A stretch of 27,890 nt of DNA from JBMNHG01 sp045627705 (lineage in GTDB: Bacteria; Verrucomicrobiota; Kiritimatiellia; RFP12; JBMNHG01). A model generated the notes under the pieces. That model was not told the DNA's origin. It searched no databases and saw only the letters and a program-made list of their open reading frames with translations. The stretch is taken from the NCBI GenBank assembly GCA_045627705.1, contig JAZQOE010000051.1:1-27890 (forward strand). Reading direction: 5' to 3'. The translations under genes were made by a program, and so were the position numbers. This document shows, piece after piece, positions 1 to 6,304 of this stretch; position 1 is the stretch's first letter, and each line of letters begins with the position of its first letter.

Positions 1-63
1 GGCGGCGATCTCGGCAAGGATCTCGGCCCGCGAACGTGCATTTCCTAGTGAATTTTCTTTCAT
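1..63 (-). CDS. 5' end of a gene leaving the window, possibly a LutC/LUD-domain protein
   Basis: An ATG at 63-61 opens a frame with no stop to the window edge, giving 21 residues that end in a charged helix (ARSRAEILAEIAA). The helix resembles the N-terminus of LutC/YkgG-type lactate-utilisation (LUD-domain) proteins, which often begin with a short stretch followed by an AR-x-x-ILA-x-I helix. That match is suggestive only, because so little of the protein is visible. A strong promoter lies directly upstream (71-99), which supports a real start. There is no Shine-Dalgarno motif, and the predicted transcript start falls almost on the ATG, so the message would be leaderless. It lies downstream of clpX on the same strand but has its own promoter. 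Confidence 0.45.
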   Translation of the reverse strand, partial: MKENSLGNARSRAEILAEIAA

Positions 64-70
64 GGCATAT

Positions 71-99
71 ATTATAGTATATGCACATGAGAGAAGCAA
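71..99 (-). promoter_or_regulatory. sigma70-type promoter for the gene leaving the left edge
   Basis: On the minus strand there is a -35 TTGCTT at 99-94, a 17-base spacer, and a perfect -10 TATAAT at 76-71. Transcription would start near position 64, only 1-3 bases before the ATG at 63-61. Confidence 0.65.
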
Positions 100-111
100 G
101 TGGAAAATTTG

Positions 112-141
112 GGGTGCCTGCATAAATCTTTCTGTGCACCC
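112..141 (-). terminator. possible weak terminator after clpX
   Basis: Minus-strand GGGTGC (141-136) can pair with GCACCC (117-112) across an 18-base loop. It is followed by CCAAATTTTCC. The loop is long and the T-run short, so this is only a candidate for the end of the clp operon. Confidence 0.25.
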
Positions 142-179
142 GATACGGCAGGACTACCTCATGGCGCTCGCAATTCACG

Positions 180-1514
180 CTACTTGGCGCGAAGCGTCCG
201 CAGGAGCGAATCGGGATCGCGAAGCTGCTCCTGGACCATCTCGCGGGTTATGCGGATGTCCTTGAGCCTATCGTCGCCCGGAGCCTCGTACATGACATCC
301 ATCATGAGATGCTCGATGATGGCGCGGAGACCGCGTGCGCCAGCCTTGCGTTCGCAGGCGGCATGGGCGATTTCGCGCATCGCGCCATCGTCGAACTCAA
401 GTTTGACGCCATCGTACGAAAGGAGCTTCGCATACTGCTTCACGATGCAATTGCGCGGCTCGACGAGAATGCGCACGAGATCATCCTCCGTCAGTTCGTC
501 CATGCAGCAGACGACAGGGAGACGGCCGACAAATTCGGGGATCAGTCCGTGGTGAACAAGGTCTTCCGCCTCGACGCGCATCGCGGAACGGCGCGCCTTC
601 GAGGAATCGTCCGCCTCGTTGAACCCGAGCGTGTTATTCCCCTGCCTGCGCTTGACGACTTCGTCGAGTCCGACGAAAGCCCCGCCGCAGATGAAGAGGA
701 TGTTGCGGGTGTCGATCTGGATCGTCTCCTGCTGCGGATGCTTGCGTCCGCCTTGTGGCGGGACATGTGCGATCGTGCCTTCGAGGATTTTCAGGAGGGC
801 CTGCTGTACGCCTTCACCGGAGACATCGCGGGTGATCGAGACATTCTCGGTCTTGCGGGCGATCTTGTCGATCTCGTCAATGTAGATGATTCCGGTCTGC
901 GCGCGTTCGACATCCATATCGGCAGAACGCAGAAGCGCAAGGAGGATGTTCTCCACGTCGTCGCCGACATAGCCGGCTTCCGTGATCGTAGTGGCGTCGG
1001 TAATCGCGAACGGGACATCGAGCATGCGCGCGAGAGTACGCGCGAGAAGCGTCTTGCCGCAACCGGTGGGGCCGATCAGTAGGACATTGCTCTTGTCGAT
1101 CTCGACACCGTCGGCGGACTCGGCGCCGGCCTTGGAATCCTCGTCCATCAACCTGCGATAGTGGTTGTGGACTGCGACGGAAAGCGCCTTCTTGGCGTAG
1201 TCCTGCCCGATGACATACTGGTCGAGGAAGGCCTTGATCTCGGATGGCGGCGGGACCTTGATCGGTGTGCGCTTGCGCGTCGGCTTGCCATTCCGCACGG
1301 GTTGCGAGGAATCCTGGCCGGCCGCCATTTCGCCCTCGTGGATTACCGCATGTATCTGCTCGATGCAATCGATGCAGATATTCGCGCCTTCGGGACCGGG
1401 AAGGATACCATCCCCGGTACGACCGCAGAAGGAACAGCGGAGTTCGGGCAGGTCATCGTTGAAACGGCCGCCGCCGGAGCGACGGCCGTTGCCACCACCT
1501 TTTACCGGACTCAC
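180..1514 (-). CDS. clpX: ATP-dependent protease ATPase subunit ClpX
   Basis: ClpX is the AAA+ unfoldase that recognises tagged or damaged proteins and feeds them into ClpP in the cytoplasm. The 444-residue protein has the whole family layout. There is an N-terminal zinc-binding domain (CSFC at 27-30, CIDC at 47-50), Walker A GPTGCGKT (148-155) and the GYVG pore loop (181-184). Walker B/DEID follows at about 209-216, then the RKH pore loop (257-259), an LGF ClpP-docking tripeptide (296-298) and the sensor-2 GARGLR helix. It starts with GTG, and the sequence GTGA overlaps the clpP stop codon, so translation is probably coupled. Length is close to the usual 420-430 residues, with a short Gly/Arg-rich N-terminal addition. 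It is the last gene of the coaE-rho-tig-clpP-clpX operon. Confidence 0.97.
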   Translation of the reverse strand: MSPVKGGGNGRRSGGGRFNDDLPELRCSFCGRTGDGILPGPEGANICIDCIEQIHAVIHEGEMAAGQDSSQPVRNGKPTRKRTPIKVPPPSEIKAFLDQYVIGQDYAKKALSVAVHNHYRRLMDEDSKAGAESADGVEIDKSNVLLIGPTGCGKTLLARTLARMLDVPFAITDATTITEAGYVGDDVENILLALLRSADMDVERAQTGIIYIDEIDKIARKTENVSITRDVSGEGVQQALLKILEGTIAHVPPQGGRKHPQQETIQIDTRNILFICGGAFVGLDEVVKRRQGNNTLGFNEADDSSKARRSAMRVEAEDLVHHGLIPEFVGRLPVVCCMDELTEDDLVRILVEPRNCIVKQYAKLLSYDGVKLEFDDGAMREIAHAACERKAGARGLRAIIEHLMMDVMYEAPGDDRLKDIRITREMVQEQLRDPDSLLRTLRAK

Positions 1515-2155
1515 GCCTTGACCCCCGTTGGCTTGCGGACGAGCACTTCGTCGATCAGGCCGTAGTCGCGGGCTTCCTCGGCGGAGAGGAAATGGTCGCG
1601 CTCGGTATCGGCCGTAACGGTGTCGAAGGGCTTGCCCGTGGCATCGGCGAGAATCTGGGTAAGCGTCTGCTTCAGGCGGAGGATCTCCTGGACCTGGATG
1701 TTCATGTCCGTGGCCTGTCCCTCGGCGCCGCCAAGGGGCTGGTGGATCATGATGCGCGCGTTGGGGAGCGCATAGCGCTTGCCCTTCGTGCCCGCGGCGA
1801 GGAGGACGGCGCCCATGCTGGCTGCCTGTCCCACGCAGTAGGTTGCGACATCGCAGGTGAGGAATTTCATCGTGTCGTAGATCGCGAGGCCGGCGGTGAC
1901 GACGCCGCCCGGCGAGTTGATATAGACAGAGATGTCCTTCTTCGCGTCCTGGGCCTGGAGGAAGAGAAGCTGCGCGATGATCGCGTTGCTCACCGCGTCG
2001 TCGATCGGGGTGCCGATGAAGACGATGCGATCCTTGAGGAGGCGGGAGTAGATGTCATACGCCTGCTCGCCGCGGCCGGTCTGCTCGATGACCATCGGCA
2101 TCGGGATGTAGGTCGCGGAGGGGGCGGCGGAACGGATATCGGTGATTTTCATCAC
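1511..2155 (-). CDS. clpP: ATP-dependent Clp protease proteolytic subunit ClpP
   Basis: ClpP is a serine peptidase that forms the two-ring, 14-subunit degradation chamber used with ClpX. In the 214-residue protein the catalytic triad is visible as Ser113 (in QAASMGA), His138 (MIHQP) and Asp187 (ERDHF). The spacing matches E. coli ClpP. The substrate-binding NSPGG segment is at 80-84. The start is either GTG at 2155, sharing GTGA with the tig stop, or ATG at 2152 in a TGATG overlap. Both give translational coupling, and the second start removes only one residue. It sits between tig and clpX, the common bacterial order. Confidence 0.97.
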   Translation of the reverse strand: MMKITDIRSAAPSATYIPMPMVIEQTGRGEQAYDIYSRLLKDRIVFIGTPIDDAVSNAIIAQLLFLQAQDAKKDISVYINSPGGVVTAGLAIYDTMKFLTCDVATYCVGQAASMGAVLLAAGTKGKRYALPNARIMIHQPLGGAEGQATDMNIQVQEILRLKQTLTQILADATGKPFDTVTADTERDHFLSAEEARDYGLIDEVLVRKPTGVKA

Positions 2156-3459
2156 GAGATTTTCGCTTTCTCGACGAGCAGGTCGATAACCTTGTTCGCG
2201 CGGATTTCGCCGCGGATGGATTCGATGGCGTTGCGCTCTTCGAGCATTCCGCGAAGCTTCGTGACATCCATCTGGTACTGGGCGGCCATCTCGCGGATGC
2301 GGGTCTCGAGATCCTCGTCGGTCTCCTTGACCTTTTCTTCCTCGGCGATGCGGGCGAGAATGTAGCGCAGGCGGACGCGGTCGCGGGCCGCGGTTGAAGC
2401 GTTGCCGAGGATTTCCTCGCGGTGCTTGTCGAGCTCTTCGCGGGAGAGGCCGCGGTTGGCGCCATCCTGGAGCATCATGCGCACCGCGTTGTCGGTCTCG
2501 CTTTCGACGACGGACTGCGGGAGGTCGAACTCCGTCTTCTTGAGCAGGTGGTCGATCACCACCTGGCGGCGGCGGTCGGCTTCGGCGCGGTCGGCCTGGG
2601 CCTGCATGCCCTTGGTGACGCGCTCGCGGAGGGCGTCGAGCGTCTCGGCGCCATAGTTCTTGAGGAACTCGGCTTCGTCGGTGGGCTGGCGCTTGCGGAG
2701 GACCTTGACCGTGGTCGAATAAACTGCCTTCTGCTTGCGGAGCGCCTCGATCGGGTAGTCCTTCGGGAACTTGACCTCGATGTCGCGCTTCTCGCCGATC
2801 GCCATGCCCTGGACGCCGGGCATGAGACCGGGGATGTAGGCGTCGGCCGTGTTGTCGGCCTGGAACCAGCGATCGGTTCCGGCGCCGAGGTTGCGGGGGT
2901 CTTCGCCGCCGAGGAAATCCTTGAGCGTCTGGTCGCCGATCTTGGCCTCGAAGTCAATCTGGACAAGGTCGCCATCGCCGACCTTGTCGCCTTCCTTGGC
3001 ATCTTCGAACTTCGCGGCCATGTCGCGCATGCGGTTGATCTGGGAGTCGATCTGCTCGGCTGTGACGGTGGCATCCTGCGCCTTGATGGCGATACCCTCG
3101 TACTTTGGGAGCTTGAACTCGGGGGCGACATCGACCGTCATCGCGAATGTTATGCCTGTTTCGGGGGCGAAAGCGACATCCGAGACATCGATGATGCCGA
3201 CAACGGCGAGCTTTTCGTCCTCGAGGGCCTGGCGGTAGAACTTGCCGATCAGCTGCTGGCGGGCATCCTGCTCGATGCCATCGCGATAACGGCGGAGGAT
3301 CACCTCGCGCGGGGCCTTGCCGGCGCGGAAGCCCGGAATGCGGCCGTGGAGGACATACTGCTTGACTACCTTCTCGTAGTCCTCGCGAGTTTCCTCGGCT
3401 TCGGCCTTCACGGCGACTCTGACGCGACAGGGGGCGATTGTGTTTGTTTCGACTTTCAT
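2152..3459 (-). CDS. tig: trigger factor, ribosome-associated chaperone and peptidyl-prolyl isomerase
   Basis: Trigger factor binds the ribosome exit tunnel and folds nascent chains. The 435-residue length is normal. The N-terminal domain carries the ribosome-docking signature GFRAGKAP at 43-50. An FKBP-like isomerase domain follows at about 155-255 (GDLVQIDFEA, then a YIPGL segment and GEKRDIEVKFP), and then the long helical C-terminal arm domain. AAGGA lies 8 bases before the ATG. The 48-base gap from rho holds a 7-bp hairpin (3480-3501) without a T-run, so read-through from rho is likely. The stop overlaps the clpP start, placing chaperone and protease in one transcript. Confidence 0.96.
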   Translation of the reverse strand: MKVETNTIAPCRVRVAVKAEAEETREDYEKVVKQYVLHGRIPGFRAGKAPREVILRRYRDGIEQDARQQLIGKFYRQALEDEKLAVVGIIDVSDVAFAPETGITFAMTVDVAPEFKLPKYEGIAIKAQDATVTAEQIDSQINRMRDMAAKFEDAKEGDKVGDGDLVQIDFEAKIGDQTLKDFLGGEDPRNLGAGTDRWFQADNTADAYIPGLMPGVQGMAIGEKRDIEVKFPKDYPIEALRKQKAVYSTTVKVLRKRQPTDEAEFLKNYGAETLDALRERVTKGMQAQADRAEADRRRQVVIDHLLKKTEFDLPQSVVESETDNAVRMMLQDGANRGLSREELDKHREEILGNASTAARDRVRLRYILARIAEEEKVKETDEDLETRIREMAAQYQMDVTKLRGMLEERNAIESIRGEIRANKVIDLLVEKAKIS

Positions 3460-3507
3460 CTGTGGATCCTTGTATGAACGGGGCGCACGGAACGGCGTCC
3501 CTCTGAA

Positions 3508-5586
3508 TTATGGCTTGATGCCCAAGAGGAATTCCAGATTGCTCTTGGTAGCCTTAAGCTTCTTGTTGACCACTTCCATGGTCTCTGCCGGCGGGGTGTC
3601 GGCGATGGCGCGGCGGAAGAGCCAGATACGGGCCAGTTCATCGGGATGGAGGAGCAAGTCCTCCTTGCGTGTGCCGGACTTCTCGATGTTGATGGCGGGG
3701 AAGATTCGGCGGTCGGCGAGACCGCGGTCGAGGACGAGCTCCATGTTGCCGGTGCCCTTGAATTCCTCGAAGATAACTTCATCCATGCGGCTTCCAGTAT
3801 CGATCAGCGCGGTCGCGATGATGGTGAGGCTGCCGCCGCCTTCGATGTTGCGGGCGGAACCGAAGAAGCGCTTCGGCTTGTGAAGGGCATCGGCATCGAC
3901 GCCGCCAGAAAGTATCTTGCCGCTGTGCGGCTGGACCGTGTTGTACGCGCGGGCGAGGCGGGTTATGCTGTCGAGCAGGATGATCACGTCCTTGCCGTCC
4001 TCGACCATGCGGCGCGCGGATTCCGTCACCATATCGACAACCTGCACGTGATGCTCGGACTCCTCGTCGAAGGTCGAGCTGATGACCTGCGCCTTCGTGT
4101 TGCGCTGCATGTCCGTGACTTCCTCGGGGCGCTCGTCGATCAAGAGGATGATCAAGTGGGCCTCGGGATGGTTCGCGGAAATCGCATTCGCGATCTTCTG
4201 CATGAGGATCGTCTTGCCCGTGCGTGGCGGCGCGACGATCAAGCCGCGCTGGCCGAATCCGATCGGCGTGAAGAGATCCATCACGCGCATGGAGATTTCG
4301 CTTGGCGCAGTCTCAAGGTTGATGCGGCGATCCGGATAGACAGGCGTGAGGCTCTCGAAGGGAATCGCGCGATGCGTAGCGGCGGGCGCGCCATTGACGG
4401 TCTCGACCTTCGCGAGCGCGAAGTATTTTTCCTTCGGTTGGGGATCGCGCACCACGCCTTCGATGACATCGCCCGTGCGGAGGTTCCCATGGCGGATCTG
4501 CGATGGCGAGACATAGACGTCGTCTGGAGTGCCGATATAGTTCAACTCCACGGAACGGAGGAAGCCAAAGCCTTCGTTGGTGACTTGGAGAGTACCCTTG
4601 GCAGTGACCAGACCGCCCATGCGGATATAGCCGCGCAGCACTTCGCCGATGAGGTCGTGCTTGCGCATGTTCAGCATCTGCTCGGAATCGATCTTCTCCT
4701 CGAGCATCGACTGAAGTTCGTGGATCTGCTTGCGCTGGATATCAAAGACCGCAATCGGCGGCAGATCGGGATTCAGCGGAACCGGCGGCTGGTAGTCATC
4801 GCCATCGGGCATGCCATGGCTGTGCTTGCCCTTCTTCTTCTGCTGGCGCTGCTGCTGTTGCTGTTGACGCTGTTGCTGGCGCTGCTGCTGGAATTGCTGC
4901 TGTTGGCGCTGCTGGAACTGCTGGCGCTGCTGGAAATCCTGCTGGTTCTGCGGCTGCCCCTGCTGTGCCGCCCCACCCTGCTGGCCATTTTGCGGCGCGC
5001 CGTTCTGCTGCGGCTGGCCATGCTGGAATTGTCCATTCTGCTGCATGCCGCCATGGCGGTCCTGAAAGCGGCGGCCCCCATTGCGATTTTGCTGGAAGCG
5101 CGCCCAACGAGCCTGCTGACCGCTGAAAAACTGCTGCTGTGGCTGCTGTGCGGATTGCGGCTGGGGAGATTCGATTGCGGCCGATTGCGACCGATTCCCA
5201 TCGGTCGCGGCCGGAGGTTCTTGCCCGCCCGCGGCCGATTGCGGCCTATCGCGGTCGGTCGCGGCCGAAGGCTCCTGCCCGATTGCGCTCGATTGCGGCC
5301 GATCGCTATCGATTGCAGTCGAAGGCTGTGTTTCGACCGCGGTCGATTGCGGTCGATCGCTATCGATTGCGATCGATGTCGGTGTTTCGATTGCAGTCGA
5401 AGGTTCTTGCCCACCTGCAGCCTTTTCCTTTTCAGCCGCAAGCTTCGCGGCCTTCGATGGACGTCCACGACGTTTCTTTGGAGCTGCGGGAGCTTCCGTT
5501 GCAGGTACGGCGGAATCGGTCGCCGGCGCCTCGGAGGCCGCCGCGGCAACTTGTTCAGCCTTAATCTCATCGACAGTATCGCTCAT
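3508..5586 (-). CDS. rho: transcription termination factor Rho with a long disordered N-terminal extension
   Basis: Rho is the hexameric RNA-dependent ATPase that ends transcription. The core (about residues 280-693) has the N-terminal helical domain and a cold-shock-type RNA-binding domain (GFGFLRS to DVYVSPSQI). It also has Walker A APPRTGKT (453-460), DERPEE (485-490), Walker B IILLD (536-540) and a KPKRFFGSAR segment. Before it lies an unusual extension of about 275 residues: Ala/Pro/Glu-rich, an AT-hook-like KKRRGRP (38-44), about four imperfect 18-residue repeats around EPSxAxDxDRPQS (59-145), then a Gln/Asn/Arg/Gly-rich tract (145-250). Residue numbers count from an upstream TTG at 5589. 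The ATG at 5586 is preferred because it forms a TGATG overlap with coaE and has GGAG 8 bases upstream. Confidence 0.96.
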   Translation of the reverse strand: MSDTVDEIKAEQVAAAASEAPATDSAVPATEAPAAPKKRRGRPSKAAKLAAEKEKAAGGQEPSTAIETPTSIAIDSDRPQSTAVETQPSTAIDSDRPQSSAIGQEPSAATDRDRPQSAAGGQEPPAATDGNRSQSAAIESPQPQSAQQPQQQFFSGQQARWARFQQNRNGGRRFQDRHGGMQQNGQFQHGQPQQNGAPQNGQQGGAAQQGQPQNQQDFQQRQQFQQRQQQQFQQQRQQQRQQQQQQRQQKKKGKHSHGMPDGDDYQPPVPLNPDLPPIAVFDIQRKQIHELQSMLEEKIDSEQMLNMRKHDLIGEVLRGYIRMGGLVTAKGTLQVTNEGFGFLRSVELNYIGTPDDVYVSPSQIRHGNLRTGDVIEGVVRDPQPKEKYFALAKVETVNGAPAATHRAIPFESLTPVYPDRRINLETAPSEISMRVMDLFTPIGFGQRGLIVAPPRTGKTILMQKIANAISANHPEAHLIILLIDERPEEVTDMQRNTKAQVISSTFDEESEHHVQVVDMVTESARRMVEDGKDVIILLDSITRLARAYNTVQPHSGKILSGGVDADALHKPKRFFGSARNIEGGGSLTIIATALIDTGSRMDEVIFEEFKGTGNMELVLDRGLADRRIFPAINIEKSGTRKEDLLLHPDELARIWLFRRAIADTPPAETMEVVNKKLKATKSNLEFLLGIKP
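5157..5410 (-). repeat. degenerate tandem repeats inside rho, about 54-57 bases per unit
   Basis: The DNA is built of recurring GATTGCGG/CGATCGCTATC-type words and encodes about four copies of an 18-19 residue unit with core QEPSxAxDxDRPQSxA. Units begin near residues 60, 86, 104 and 121 of Rho. Such repeats can change copy number by slippage without shifting frame. Confidence 0.7.
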
Positions 5587-6194
5587 CAAATTCTCTCCAG
5601 GAAACCTTCGACCGTCCTGCGGGCCTCTTCACGCAGGGAATTGAGGTCGCCATCGTTCCTAACAACTATATCGGACAATTCGATTTTTCTTTCTACCGGC
5701 CATTGTGCCGCCACGCGGCGGCGGGCCTCATCCGCAGTCAATCCGCGCCCCATCAGGCGCCTCAACTGCTCTCCGGGCGAACAGACGATGCAAACCACTG
5801 CATCCCAGTCACCCTTGTTCCAACCAACTTCGAAAAGCAATGGGACAAGCGCCGCCTTGACATGACAACCGTCGGCCAACGGCGCGAACCGCCATTCCGC
5901 CAGCATATCCCTGATGAGAGGATGCACAATCGAGTTTAAGCGTTCGATTGCGCCTGGCCGATTAAAAACAATCTTCGCAAGCGCCCTTCGATCGATCCCG
6001 CCATCTGCGGAAAGAATCCCCTCGCCAAAGACATCCACCAACGGACGGACTGCGTTCCCGCCAGCTGCCTCAAGCTCGTGCGCGGCATCGTCGGTATCGA
6101 AAATCTCGCACCCGAACTCGTGAAGGAAATCAGCGAAGGTGCTTTTTCCACAGGCGATCCCGCCAGTGACGCCGATACAGGGAATACGGTTCAT
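5586..6194 (-). CDS. coaE: dephospho-CoA kinase
   Basis: CoaE catalyses the last step of coenzyme A synthesis, phosphorylating the 3'-hydroxyl of dephospho-CoA with ATP. The P-loop GVTGGIACGKS is close to the N-terminus. The DTDDAAHEL segment matches the family's D-x-D-x-h-x-H-x-L substrate region, and NSIVHPLIR is a second family signature. From the ATG at 6194 the protein has 202 residues, normal for the family. An alternative ATG six codons upstream (6212) is possible, but the shorter form gives the usual brief lead into the P-loop. It is the first gene of the coaE-rho-tig-clpP-clpX operon; coaE next to rho is seen in several bacterial groups. I did not recognise a convincing promoter upstream. 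Confidence 0.93.
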   Translation of the reverse strand: MNRIPCIGVTGGIACGKSTFADFLHEFGCEIFDTDDAAHELEAAGGNAVRPLVDVFGEGILSADGGIDRRALAKIVFNRPGAIERLNSIVHPLIRDMLAEWRFAPLADGCHVKAALVPLLFEVGWNKGDWDAVVCIVCSPGEQLRRLMGRGLTADEARRRVAAQWPVERKIELSDIVVRNDGDLNSLREEARRTVEGFLERI

Positions 6195-6239
6195 CCAACG
6201 TTCATTCCGCACATCGGCATTGAATCCGGACGCAACCGA

Positions 6240-6279
6240 TGGTTACTCAAACAAGCACGGGCGGCGAGAATGCCGCCCG
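6240..6279 (-). terminator. hairpin terminator after the secretin gene
   Basis: A perfect 8-bp stem (CGGGCGGC at 6258-6265 with GCCGCCCG at 6272-6279) with a 6-base loop is followed on the minus strand by TGCTTGTTTG. It separates the pilus-like operon from coaE. The T-run is broken, so efficiency may be partial. Confidence 0.6.
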
Positions 6280-6304
6280 CGGATGACAAAGCAACCATTT
6301 GGAA

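Noticed and set aside
3480..3501. terminator between rho and tig
   Set aside because: The 7-bp stem contains a G-T pair and has no T-run on the minus strand; mentioned only as a possible attenuator.
4381..4400. GGCGCGCC palindromes inside coding regions (also near 590, 4991, 12111, 13170, 17082)
   Set aside because: They lack the flanking T/A run and are explained by Gly/Ala/Arg codon use in GC-rich DNA, so they were not counted in the terminator-like family.
5157..5410. CRISPR-like repetition
   Set aside because: Repeats are degenerate, contiguous and in frame with rho; there are no unique spacers between identical repeats.
3646..5865. 739-codon open frame on the plus strand opposite rho
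   Set aside because: It is the antisense of rho, its Leu-rich stretches are the reverse complement of the Gln codons, and it runs across the coaE-rho junction. The rho frame has clear motifs, so this is a shadow.
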